From positions 558,001 through 622,000 of the forward strand of contig NZ_JAUTBD010000001.1 in assembly GCF_030818935.1 (NCBI RefSeq): a stretch of 64,000 nucleotides of DNA. The letters run 5' to 3'. Both the position numbers and the translations under genes were made by a program. The notes under the pieces were generated by a model. It saw nothing but the letters and a program-made list of their open reading frames with translations. It searched no databases and was not told the origin of the DNA. Below, piece by piece: positions 52,088 through 59,923 of the stretch; position 1 is the first letter of the stretch; the number at the start of each line of letters is the position of its first letter. The DNA is from Microbacterium sp. SORGH_AS_1204. GTDB lineage: Bacteria > Actinomycetota > Actinomycetes > Actinomycetales > Microbacteriaceae.

Positions 52088-52564
52088 ATGCGAATCAGAA
52101 CCTCGACCGCCCTGATGGTCGTCGGCGCCGTGGTCGGCATCGGCGGCCTGGGCCTCATCGGATATGCGGCCGTCGTCGTGGCGCAGGACGCCACCGCCCC
52201 GCACCACAGCGCGTTCGTCGACGGCCCGTCCGACACCTTCGTCTCGGGTGTGCCCGCCCCCGGCGACGGCTCCGTCATCGACGCGCCGGCGGCCCCGATC
52301 ATCGTCACCCCGGGTCAGCTGGCCGCCGGTGAGACGGTGGCGATGCAGCCGGGTCAGGCACTGCTCGTCGTGGGCGACGAGCACGGAGGGGGCGTCTTCG
52401 TCGGCGAGGGCGGCGCCGGTGACGACGACGTGCTGCGCTTCGAAGCGGCGAGCGGCCTCGACGATGCGTCGTTCTTCGCACTCCATCCCGGAACGACGAC
52501 GGCCTGGGTGGCCGGAGTCGACGGACGGACCGTGACCTTCCGCGTCACGGTCGTGAGCTCCTGA
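52088..52564 (+). CDS. Small secreted protein, family member A
   Basis: The 158-residue protein has an N-terminal signal or anchor (residues about 9-32) then SGVPAPGDG, VTPGQLAAGETVAMQPGQAL and AWVAGVDGRTVTFRVTV. These match the two paralogues at 55-56 kb: repeated F-V-D-G-x-P-A-P linker, TPxxLAxG, GQxLxVV and GWxAGxDGxxxTF. ATG at 52088 has GGAG nine bases before. It is probably cell-surface; function unknown. Confidence 0.75.
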   Translation: MRIRTSTALMVVGAVVGIGGLGLIGYAAVVVAQDATAPHHSAFVDGPSDTFVSGVPAPGDGSVIDAPAAPIIVTPGQLAAGETVAMQPGQALLVVGDEHGGGVFVGEGGAGDDDVLRFEAASGLDDASFFALHPGTTTAWVAGVDGRTVTFRVTVVSS

Positions 52565-52566
52565 CC

Positions 52567-55104
52567 GTGCCGGACGCGTCCGGCGTGATGCTCCCGGGCC
52601 GGCGGCAGCCGCTTCCCCTCGCCGCGTGCACCCTCGCCGCCATCGTCGTGGGGGTCAGTTTGGTCTCGATGGATGCCGACGCCTTCGGCAGCGCCGGCTC
52701 GTTCGACCTGCGGGCGATCCTCCTGACCCTCGTGCGCGTCGATGATCCCCTGTCGCTGCCCATCGTCGGGGTCGCCGTCCTGCTCGTGTGCGGGTGGGCG
52801 GAACGACTCATGGGCGGCCCGCGGACGCTGTTGGCATACGCCGTCGGGGGCGTGGCCACGTCGGTGGTGGGTCTGGTCGTCGGAGCGGGGGAGCCGCACC
52901 TGTTTCCGGCCGTCCCTCTCGGCGAGACGCCCGTGACGGGCGCGTCGCCGTTGCCCGCCCTGCTGGTCGTGGCGATGGCGGCGAGTTGCTTCGCGGGCGC
53001 CCTGTGGCGTCGGCGGGTGCGGGGCGTCTGCCTGCTCCTGGCGGTGACGATGTTCCTCTACTCGGCGTCGGCGAGCGATCTGTTCGCGGTGCTGGCGCTG
53101 CCGGTCGGGCTCGGTGTGGGGGTGCTCGCCGGAGGGCGGCGGTCGACGATGCGCGTGCAGCGCAGCTCGCGCCACGAGATCCGCGTGCTGCTGTGCGCGC
53201 TGACGGTGATCACCGCGGTGGGGCCGATCGTGGCGACGCTGTGGGGCAGTGGCGCGGGGTTGCTGTCGGTCTATGGATGGCTGTCGTACGACCCGATCGT
53301 CGTCGCCGACGGGGTGGTGTGCGTGGCCGGTTCGGCGCTCGTTCCCTGCCCCGATGCCGCGAGCTTCTCCGAGGTGCAGCCGCACGCCGGGTGGATCGCC
53401 GTCCTTCCGCTCCTCGTCCTCCTCGTGTCCGCATGGGGGATCCTCCGGGGCCGGCTCGCGGCTCTCGGCGTCGCCATGGCGGTCAACATGGTCATGTACG
53501 CGGGCATGAGCGCCCTGTTCATCGTGTGGGAGCCCGATACGCTCGCCCTCCTTGCGCGGGTGCGCGGCACCGACGCCGACGAGGTGTGGCAGACGTTGGT
53601 CGGTTTCGCCGTGGGCGCCGTCGTTCCTCTCGGTGTCGCGGTGACGCTCTTCCTGTCGCGAAGAGCGGTCTCGGTACCGTCGACGTCGAAGGCGGTGCGC
53701 TCCTTCCTCACGACGGTCGCGCTCGCCGCCGCGGCGACCGTCATGGTGTCGTTCGCCGGGGGTCTGGCCGCGGCCGACCACTTCTCGCCGCGGCTGACGC
53801 CGGCGACGATGTGGCGCGATGCGCTGCTGCGGCTGCTTCCCCCGTCTCTCGTGCCGGGCGAGTGGGTGCACGCCGCACCCGCCACCTCGCTCGCCCAGGC
53901 TCTCTGGTACCTGCCACCCCTCGTCTTCTGGTTGGTGTGCGTGGGGGCCACGATGCGGCTGGTGATGCGCCCGCAATCCGTCCGTGCGGCCGAGGACCGC
54001 GCGCGGGCACGCGACATGGTGCAGCGGGGGTGCGGGTCGCTCGGCTTCATGGCCACCTGGCCCGGTAACGCCTACTGGTTCGCTCCCGGGGCGGATGCCG
54101 GTTTCGCGTACCGTCCGCACGGGGGCGTCGCCGTGACCCTGGGCGGTGCTTTCGGTGGTGATCGCGGTCGTCCGGAGATCGGTGCGGCGTTCGTGGAGTT
54201 CTGCGGGGACAACGGATGGACCCCGGTCTTCTACAGCGTCGACGACGTGGCGGCCGACGCGCTCGGGGGGTTGGGGTGGCAGCGGACGCGGGTGGCCGAT
54301 GAAGCGATCCTCGACCCGCAGACCTGGACCCCGGCGGGTAAGAAGCGGCAGGACATCCGCACGGCCACCAACCGCGCCCAGCGGGAGGGTGTTCGTGCGC
54401 AGTGGGTGTCGTGGGGTGCGCTCGCGCTGGGTGACCGGGCGCAGATACGGGAGATCTCGGAGGGCTGGGTCGCCGACAAGTCGGTGCCGGAGATGGGGTT
54501 CACCCTCGGCACCGTCGACGAAGCCGCTGACCCGGCGGCGCGGCTCATGCTGGCGCGCGATGCGTCGGGGCGGATCATCGCGGTCACGACCTGGATCCCC
54601 GCCTTCGGCGCGCACGGGGTGTGCGGGTACACGCTCGACGTCATGCGACGTCGGCACGACGCCATGAACGGGGTCGTGGAGTTCCTGGTCGGCGCCGCCG
54701 TCGAGCAGCTGCGTGCCGACGGATGCACCATGTTGAGCCTGTCGGGTTCGCCCCTGGCCCCGCACCGTGTCGACGACGGCGAGGCGCCCTCGGCCGTCGA
54801 TCGCCTGCTCGAGACGTTGAGCGGGCTGCTCGAACCCGCCTACGGCTTCCGTTCCTTGGCCGCCTTCAAGAAGAAATTCCAACCGGAGTTGCGCCCCCTG
54901 TGGATGGTGTATCCGGATGCCACCCACCTCCCGGCGGTCGCGCTCACGCTTCTGCGGTGTTACGTTCCGGGGCTCAGCTTCGCGCGTGCCGCCCGGCTCG
55001 CGGCGCGCATGCGGCGGTCGCGCCGGTCGTCGATCGACCGCGTACGACCGAGCGGAACCCTCCGGAAAGTTTTTTCGCGGGATGTGAAAGAGGGGCGGTG
55101 GTGA
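52567..55104 (+). CDS. Membrane protein with DUF2156 (lysyl-phosphatidylglycerol synthase-type) domain
   Basis: The 845-residue protein has 10 or more membrane segments in residues 1-460 and a C-terminal DUF2156 domain (residues about 480-800) of the MprF/LPG synthase type: NAYWFAPGADAGFAYRPHGG, GKKRQDIRTATNRAQREGV, LPEMGF-like SVPEMGFTLG and AFKKKFQPELRPLW. MprF-type enzymes transfer an aminoacyl group from tRNA to a lipid. The N-terminal half includes rhomboid-like helices rather than a clear flippase. The GTG start is two bases after the secreted-protein stop, so they are coupled. Confidence 0.8.
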   Translation: MPDASGVMLPGRRQPLPLAACTLAAIVVGVSLVSMDADAFGSAGSFDLRAILLTLVRVDDPLSLPIVGVAVLLVCGWAERLMGGPRTLLAYAVGGVATSVVGLVVGAGEPHLFPAVPLGETPVTGASPLPALLVVAMAASCFAGALWRRRVRGVCLLLAVTMFLYSASASDLFAVLALPVGLGVGVLAGGRRSTMRVQRSSRHEIRVLLCALTVITAVGPIVATLWGSGAGLLSVYGWLSYDPIVVADGVVCVAGSALVPCPDAASFSEVQPHAGWIAVLPLLVLLVSAWGILRGRLAALGVAMAVNMVMYAGMSALFIVWEPDTLALLARVRGTDADEVWQTLVGFAVGAVVPLGVAVTLFLSRRAVSVPSTSKAVRSFLTTVALAAAATVMVSFAGGLAAADHFSPRLTPATMWRDALLRLLPPSLVPGEWVHAAPATSLAQALWYLPPLVFWLVCVGATMRLVMRPQSVRAAEDRARARDMVQRGCGSLGFMATWPGNAYWFAPGADAGFAYRPHGGVAVTLGGAFGGDRGRPEIGAAFVEFCGDNGWTPVFYSVDDVAADALGGLGWQRTRVADEAILDPQTWTPAGKKRQDIRTATNRAQREGVRAQWVSWGALALGDRAQIREISEGWVADKSVPEMGFTLGTVDEAADPAARLMLARDASGRIIAVTTWIPAFGAHGVCGYTLDVMRRRHDAMNGVVEFLVGAAVEQLRADGCTMLSLSGSPLAPHRVDDGEAPSAVDRLLETLSGLLEPAYGFRSLAAFKKKFQPELRPLWMVYPDATHLPAVALTLLRCYVPGLSFARAARLAARMRRSRRSSIDRVRPSGTLRKVFSRDVKEGRW

Positions 55105-55110
55105 CGGCCA
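55071..55110 (+). promoter_or_regulatory. Conserved promoter-like block, copy B
   Basis: TTTTTCGCGGGATGTGAAAG then AGGGGCGGTGGTGACGGCCA; TGTGAAAG at 55083-55090. It begins inside the 3' end of the DUF2156 gene. From here to 55258 the sequence is copied almost exactly at 56009-56186. Confidence 0.5.
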
Positions 55111-55184
55111 TGTATGGGGTACAGGCCGCGATGATCGCTCGTTCACCCGGAACGGGCTGCGGCGTCGACTGAAAGGTGCAGCTC

Positions 55185-55676
55185 ATGCGCATTCGTACCC
55201 TCTCCGCTGTGACCGCCTCGATCCTCGCCGTCGGTCTGATGACCGGCGGAGCCGCCGCGTTCGCCGCTGCTCAGGAAGCCTCCACCCCCGACGAGAGCAC
55301 CTACGTCGACGGTGTGCCCGCTCCGACCGAGGACACGGACGCGACCTCCGACAACGAAGAGGGCATCTTCATCGACGGGGAGCCGGCGCCGCTGTTCGTC
55401 ACTCCGGCCGACCTCGCCAAGGGACCTGTCACGCTGGTGACGGGGCAGTCGCTGATCGTCGTGCTCGACACCGAGAACGGCGGCATCTTCACCGGAACCG
55501 GTGGGACCGACGACGACGCAGTGGTGCACTTCGACGCCGCGTCGGTGGGCGCCGACGACGACGAGGCCTCGTTCAACGCGGGCTTCTCGGCGGAGAAGGC
55601 CGGTGCCACGAAGGGGTGGATCGCGGGTGCCGACGGTCAGCGCATCACCTTCGACATCACCGTGACCGACTCCTGA
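55185..55676 (+). CDS. Small secreted protein, family member B
   Basis: The 163-residue protein has a signal peptide (RIRTLSAVTASILAVGLMTG, cleavage near AAFAA) then an acidic linker with YVDGVPAP and FIDGEPAP, and a beta-rich domain (TPADLAKGPVTLVTGQSLIV, DDAVVHFDAAS, GWIAGADGQRITFDITV). ATG at 55185 follows GAAAGGTG. Signal peptide and upstream 100 bp are nearly identical to member C; the mature domains differ more. Confidence 0.8.
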   Translation: MRIRTLSAVTASILAVGLMTGGAAAFAAAQEASTPDESTYVDGVPAPTEDTDATSDNEEGIFIDGEPAPLFVTPADLAKGPVTLVTGQSLIVVLDTENGGIFTGTGGTDDDAVVHFDAASVGADDDEASFNAGFSAEKAGATKGWIAGADGQRITFDITVTDS

Positions 55677-55689
55677 GCAGTCTCGAACG

Positions 55690-55725
55690 AACCGGGGCCG
55701 GCGGAATCCTCCGCCGGCCCCGGTT
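55690..55725 (+). terminator. Terminator after member B
   Basis: AACCGGGGCCGGCGGA (55690-55705) pairs with 55710-55725 around a 4-base loop: 16 bp of stem. The same stem sequence terminates member C. Confidence 0.85.
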
Positions 55726-55816
55726 TCGTGCGTCGGGGGACGGCTTTCGCCGGCAACGTCCCGTGCGGAGCGCGCCGACGCCGCGTCGGGAGCCGGTCGT
55801 GACCGATGAGCCGGCC

Positions 55817-55891
55817 GCGTCCCGCGACCCCGCCGTCGCGGCGGGGTGGGCTGTGCCGTGCAGTCCCGCGACCCCGCCGTCGCGGCGGGGC
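55817..55891. repeat. Direct repeat, two copies 47 bp apart
   Basis: CCCGCGACCCCGCCGTCGCG occurs at about 55818 and 55865, each followed by GCGGGG; each copy also contains a CCCCGCCG/CGGCGGGG hairpin. It fills the gap between members B and C; no gene is seen here. Confidence 0.7.
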
Positions 55892-55998
55892 GTGCGGTGC
55901 CGTGTCGCGGGTGAAGCTCCCCTGCCGATGTCTCGCGCGGGCTCCTCTGATCCCTCCGCGCGTGCGAGCGCCACGGTCGTCGGAACTCTCTGAGAAGT

Positions 55999-56040
55999 TT
56001 TTTCGGAGGATGTGAAAGAGGGGCGGCGGTGACGGCCATG
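55999..56040 (+). promoter_or_regulatory. Conserved promoter-like block, copy C
   Basis: TTTTTTCGGAGGATGTGAAA then GAGGGGCGGCGGTGACGG; TGTGAAAG at 56011-56018, 102 bp before the member C start. Same layout as copies A and B. Confidence 0.5.
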
Positions 56041-56112
56041 TATGGGGTACAGGCCGCGATGATCGCTCGTTCACCCGGAACGGGCTGCGGCGTCGACTGA
56101 AAGGTGCAGCTC

Positions 56113-56634
56113 ATGCGCATTCGTACCCTCTCCGCTGTGACCGCCTCGATCCTCGCCGTCGGTCTGATGACCGGCGGAGCCGCCGCATTCGCCGCTCCCC
56201 AGGAGTCGCCCGCCCCCCAGGCCGACACGTTCGTCGATGGAGTGCCCGCCCCGCAGGACGACACGTTCATCGACGGCGTGCCGGCTCCCAGCGGCGACGA
56301 CGAGGCCCCCGACGCGGACGGCGTGGTCCTCGGCGGCATGCCGTGCCCGCTGGTCGTCACCCCGGCCGACCTGGCCAAGGGGCCGGTGACGTTGCAGCTC
56401 GGCCAGGCGCTGATCGTCGTGCTCGACGCCGACAACGGCGGCGCCTTCACCGGAACCGGTGGGGCCGACGACGACGCCGTGGTGCACTTCGACGCGGCCG
56501 TCCTCAGCTCCGACGACGACGAGGTGTCGCTGAACGCGGCGTTCTCGGCCGACAAGGTGGGCAGCACGAAGGGGTGGATCGCGGGTGCCGACGGCCAGCG
56601 CACCACCTTCGACATCACCGTGACCGCAGCCTGA
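56113..56634 (+). CDS. Small secreted protein, family member C
   Basis: The 173-residue protein shares the signal peptide of member B residue for residue, then has two tandem linker repeats (TFVDGVPAPQDDTFIDGVPA) and the same beta-rich domain (TPADLAKGPVTLQLGQALIV, DDAVVHFDAAV, GWIAGADGQRTTFDITV). Start at 56113 after GAAAGGTG. Probable recent tandem duplicate of member B in an ECF-controlled surface regulon. Confidence 0.8.
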   Translation: MRIRTLSAVTASILAVGLMTGGAAAFAAPQESPAPQADTFVDGVPAPQDDTFIDGVPAPSGDDEAPDADGVVLGGMPCPLVVTPADLAKGPVTLQLGQALIVVLDADNGGAFTGTGGADDDAVVHFDAAVLSSDDDEVSLNAAFSADKVGSTKGWIAGADGQRTTFDITVTAA

Positions 56635-56646
56635 GCGGCGCGTCAC

Positions 56647-56680
56647 ACCGGGGCCGGCGGACTGTTCCGCCGGCCCCGGT
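56647..56680 (+). terminator. Terminator after member C
   Basis: ACCGGGGCCGGCGGA (56647-56661) pairs with 56666-56680 around CTGT. It ends seven bases before the convergent Lrp gene's stop and may serve both. Confidence 0.85.
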
Positions 56681-56686
56681 CCGGTT

Positions 56687-57160
56687 TCAGTCGAAGTCCG
56701 CCGCGACGGCGTTGCGGTGGTATTCGAAGATGATGCTCGTGCGCGTGGATGCCACGCTGTGCCGCGCCGAGAGGTGGTCGACGACGAAGCGCCGCACGGC
56801 GGAGGAGTCCTGGACGGCGATGTGCACGAGGAAGTCGTCGGCACCGCCGAGGAAGAACAGCTGGATGACGTCCGGATGCCGGCGCACGTCGTGCGCGAAC
56901 GCGCGGATGCTCTCCTGCCGCTGGCCCGGGCGCAGGGTCACGCCGACGATCGCCTGCAGGCCGCGCCCGAGTCGGCTCTGGTCGACGGCGGCGTGGAAGC
57001 CCGTGATCAGGCCGCGGTCGACGAGCGCGCGCACGCGCGCATGGGCGGTGGATGCCGCGACGCCCAGCGTCTCGGCCAGGGCGGCGTTGGTCATCCGGGC
57101 GTCGGCGGACAGCAGTTCGATGATGCGCGCGTCGAGCGGGTGCAGGTCGTCGTCGGTCAT
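56687..57160 (-). CDS. Lrp/AsnC-family regulator (AldR-like)
   Basis: The 157-residue protein has an Lrp helix-turn-helix (LDARIIELLSADARMTNAAL, VAASTAHARVRALVDRGLI) and RAM domain (AIVGVTLRPGQRQ, DDFLVHIAVQD). It is divergent from alanine dehydrogenase, the arrangement of AldR-type regulators that sense alanine, so it probably activates or represses ald. ATG at 57160. Confidence 0.9.
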   Translation of the reverse strand: MTDDDLHPLDARIIELLSADARMTNAALAETLGVAASTAHARVRALVDRGLITGFHAAVDQSRLGRGLQAIVGVTLRPGQRQESIRAFAHDVRRHPDVIQLFFLGGADDFLVHIAVQDSSAVRRFVVDHLSARHSVASTRTSIIFEYHRNAVAADFD

Positions 57161-57315
57161 CGCAGATCCTTCGTCTTTCGCGGGCGTTGGAGCCCTTGGC
57201 ATCTGAAGATAGCCGCAGCTCGGGCGGGGATGGCGAAGGATGTTCGGAGAAACACCACGGAAACGTCTCTTTCTGCGATTCTCGCGGCATCGCTCGTCCG
57301 TTCGAGGAGGACCCC

Positions 57316-58401
57316 ATGCGCGTCAGTGTGCCGACCGAGATCAAGAACAACGAGAACCGCGTCGCGATGACGCCCGCGGGGGTCGATGCCCTCGTGCACC
57401 GCGGACATGAGGTACTCGTGCAGGCCGGGGCGGGCGTCGGCAGCGGCTTCGCCGATGAGCAGTACCGCACCGCCGGCGCCGAGATCGTGCAGACCGCCGA
57501 GGAGGCCTGGGCGCGCGCCGAGCTGCTGGTCAAGGTCAAGGAACCGATCGCGCCCGAGTACGGCTTGCTCCGGCGCGACCTCACGCTCTTCACCTACCTG
57601 CACCTGGCCGCCGACCGCCCGCTGACCGACGCCCTCATGACCGCCGGCACCACCGCCGTCGCGTACGAGACGGTCCAGACCGCCGACCGCGCACTCCCGC
57701 TGCTGGCGCCGATGAGCGAGGTGGCCGGGCGTCTGTCGATCATCGAGGGCGCGCACCACCTGCTGCGCGCGTCGGGCGGACGGGGGCTGCTGCCCGGCGG
57801 TGTTCCCGGCACCCCGCGCGCCAAGGTCGTCGTCATCGGCGGCGGTGTCGCAGGTGAGCACGCGGCGGCGAACGCGCTGGGCCTCGGTGCCCGCGTGACG
57901 GTCGTCGACATCTCGCTCCCCAAGCTCCGTCAGCTCGAGGAGCGCTTCGGCGGCGCGGTCGAGACGCGCGCCTCGACCCGGCTCGAGATCGCGGAGCAGC
58001 TCGCCGACGCCGATCTCGTGATCGGCTCGGTGCTGATCCCGGGCGCTGCCGCCCCCAAGCTCGTCACCGACGACATGGTCGCCGCGATGAAGCCCGGCTC
58101 CGTGCTCGTCGACATCGCGATCGACCAGGGCGGCTGCTTCGAGGGCTCGCGCCCGACCACGCACGACGCGCCTACGTTCCGGGTGCACGACTCGCTGTAT
58201 TACTGCGTCGCGAACATGCCCGGTGCGGTGCCGCACACCTCGACGCGGGCGCTGTCGAACGCGACCCTCCCGTACATCACGCGCATCGCCGAGCACGGCT
58301 GGGAGGCCGCGGCATCCGCCGACCCCGCCCTCGCCAAGGGCCTGAACGTGCGCGCGGGCGTGGTGGTCAACGAGGGCGTCCGCGCCGCCTTCGACCTCTG
58401 A
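57316..58401 (+). CDS. ald: Alanine dehydrogenase
   Basis: The 361-residue enzyme has Arg15 (NENRVAM), Lys75 (VKVKEP), His96 (YLHLAAD) and the NAD-binding loop [12 protein letters not shown], with [20 protein letters not shown] as the catalytic Asp region. It interconverts L-alanine with pyruvate and ammonia using NAD. The ATG follows a strong GAGGAGG site. The divergent Lrp gene is its likely regulator. Confidence 0.95.
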   Translation: MRVSVPTEIKNNENRVAMTPAGVDALVHRGHEVLVQAGAGVGSGFADEQYRTAGAEIVQTAEEAWARAELLVKVKEPIAPEYGLLRRDLTLFTYLHLAADRPLTDALMTAGTTAVAYETVQTADRALPLLAPMSEVAGRLSIIEGAHHLLRASGGRGLLPGGVPGTPRAKVVVIGGGVAGEHAAANALGLGARVTVVDISLPKLRQLEERFGGAVETRASTRLEIAEQLADADLVIGSVLIPGAAAPKLVTDDMVAAMKPGSVLVDIAIDQGGCFEGSRPTTHDAPTFRVHDSLYYCVANMPGAVPHTSTRALSNATLPYITRIAEHGWEAAASADPALAKGLNVRAGVVVNEGVRAAFDL

Positions 58402-58419
58402 GCCTCGACGTCCGGTGGC

Positions 58420-58610
58420 GGTGGCTGAGCTCGTCGTAGCTTCCGGTCGGGAGGTGGCTGAGCTCGTCGTAGCTTCCGGTCGGGAGGTGGCTGAGCTCGT
58501 CGTAGCCTCCGGTCGGGAGGTGGCTGAGCTCGTCGAAGCCTCCGGTGGGGATTAGGCTGGGGTTCCGGGGCCTGCGGGGCGGGAGGTGGCTGAGCGTGTC
58601 GAAGCCACTG
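58420..58610. repeat. 33-bp tandem repeats with GGTGGCTGAGC core
   Basis: GGTGGCTGAG starts at 58420, 58453, 58486, 58519 and again at 58585 (66 bp on). The unit is GGTGGCTGAGCTCGTCG then a variable AGCYTCCGGTCGGGA. The last copy ends GTGTCGAAGCCAC, which can fold back on GGTGGCT. The minus strand happens to read an 11-residue repeat ([11 protein letters not shown]) but without a plausible gene. Confidence 0.85.
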
Positions 58611-58640
58611 GTCGCTCCGCCCCCCACAGGAAGCCACGCG

Positions 58641-58977
58641 TCATGGCAATCCGGGCGGCTCCTTCGAGGAAGCTTCCGAGGCTCTTGACGCCCCGCTGGG
58701 CCGGGAAAGGTCGGCGAGCTTCTCGCTCTGACCGGCGATGAGGGCGATCTTCTTCTCCCGCCGCCACCCCTGGATTTGCTTCTCTCTGGCGAACGCCAGG
58801 TCTACGGTGTCGAACCACTCTGCATAGACCAGTCGCACGGGTTTTCGCTTGCGGGTGAACGATGCCCCCAGGCGGTCGTCATGGTTGTGCTCCCAGAGAC
58901 GACTCTCGAGCTCTCGTCCCGCGCTCCCGACGTAGAACGACCCCCCCTCGGCATTCGAGTATGTAGGCCCACGGCAT
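58641..58977 (-). pseudogene. GIY-YIG nuclease-superfamily protein, frameshifted in a 7-base G run
   Basis: From the ATG at 58977 the frame reads MPWAYILECRGG, the GIY-YIG start; one frame over it continues GSFYVGSAGRELESRLWEHN, KRKPVRLVYAEWFDTVDLAF and AREKQIQGWRREKKIALIAG, all conserved in UPF0213-type proteins. Losing one of the seven Gs (plus strand C at 58931-58937) restores a protein of about 112 residues. This is a disabling indel, slippage, or base-call error. Confidence 0.75.
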
Positions 58978-59038
58978 CCGCAGAGTTTGGCACCACGTGG
59001 CTCATCGCCTCAACGCTTGTGGATAACCGTGCTCGATG

Positions 59039-59213
59039 CGGGTCCCTTCGACAGGCTCAGGGACCTACGGTGTGAACTTCTGGGGTCGTGGATGCCTGCA
59101 GGCGGGGCGGGCGCGGTCCATTGGACAAGCTCAGCGACCCACGGTGTGAACTTCTGGGGTCGTGGATGCCTGCAGGCGGGGCGGGTGCGGTCCTTCGACA
59201 GGCTCAGGGACCC
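59039..59213. repeat. 74-bp duplication with TTCGACA-GCTCA palindromic ends
   Basis: GTGTGAACTTCTGGGGTCGT starts at 59070 and again 74 bp later at 59144. Between and around the copies lie GGTCCCTTCGACAGGCTCAG (59041), a variant at 59115 and another at 59190, each with GGTCC/GGACC arms that can fold. The centre TCGACAGGCTCA is the same as in the 33-bp repeats read on the other strand. Confidence 0.8.
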
Positions 59214-59239
59214 TCATGCATGTTCACGGACCGTGGGGG

Positions 59240-59923
59240 TCAGGCGCGCACCCAGGCGTACGTGATCTCGGGGCGCCCCTGGCCGCCGTAGCGCGGCTCC
59301 CGGCGCACGCGGCCCACGTCGGCGAGGTGCTCGAGGTAGCGTCGGGCGGTCACGCGCGACATGCCCTCGCTCTCGCCCACCTCGGTCGACGAGACGGCGC
59401 CGGATGCCGTGCGCACGCGCTCCGCCACCGCCTGCAGGGTCTCATCGCTCAGGCCCTTGGGCATGGCGGGCGGCGCGACGGTGCGCAGCGATCCGAGCAG
59501 CGCGTCGACCTCGGACTGGGTGGCGTCTCCGGCGGCACGGTCGAGGCCCTCGACGTACGCGCGGTAGGCCTCGAGCCGCTCGCGGAACGCCGCGAAGGCG
59601 AACGGCTTGATCAGGTATTGCACGACCCCGATCGAGACCGCGGCGCGCACGGTCGCGGCATCGCGCACCGCGGTGACGGCGATGATGTCGACCCGCGAAC
59701 CCATCGCGCGCACGCGTCGGGCGACATCGAGGCCGGCGCCGTCGGCCATCGTCATATCCAGCAGCACGAGCTCGAACTGCCGGGCGGGGTCGGTCAGCGC
59801 GGTCAGCGCCGCCCGGGCGCCCGCGGCCTGACCCGCCACCTTGAAGCCCGGCACCCGCTCGACGTAGGCGGAATGCAGCTCGAGCGCGAGCGCGTCGTCA
59901 TCGACGACCAGCACCCGGATCAC
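59240..59923 (-). CDS. Response regulator (CitB/DcuR type)
   Basis: The 227-residue protein has a receiver domain with the acidic pocket DDD (8-10), phospho-acceptor Asp56 (LLDMTM) and Lys106 (YLIKPFAF), and a C-terminal helix-turn-helix (GVSSTEVGESEGMSRVTARR region, then YLEHLADVGRV). This architecture belongs to the DcuR/CitB/DpiA family. The GTG start overlaps the kinase stop by four bases. Probable target: dctA and the lyase gene beyond the kinase gene. Confidence 0.9.
   Translation of the reverse strand: MIRVLVVDDDALALELHSAYVERVPGFKVAGQAAGARAALTALTDPARQFELVLLDMTMADGAGLDVARRVRAMGSRVDIIAVTAVRDAATVRAAVSIGVVQYLIKPFAFAAFRERLEAYRAYVEGLDRAAGDATQSEVDALLGSLRTVAPPAMPKGLSDETLQAVAERVRTASGAVSSTEVGESEGMSRVTARRYLEHLADVGRVRREPRYGGQGRPEITYAWVRA

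Noticed and set aside
52354..55146. 930-codon minus-strand open frame antisense to the DUF2156 gene
   Set aside because: Arg/His/Pro-rich shadow without domains; the plus-strand gene has helices and family motifs.
58420..58610. CRISPR array or repeat protein on the minus strand
   Set aside because: The 33-bp units are contiguous without spacers; the 11-residue repeat frame has no start region and ends in Arg-rich sequence.
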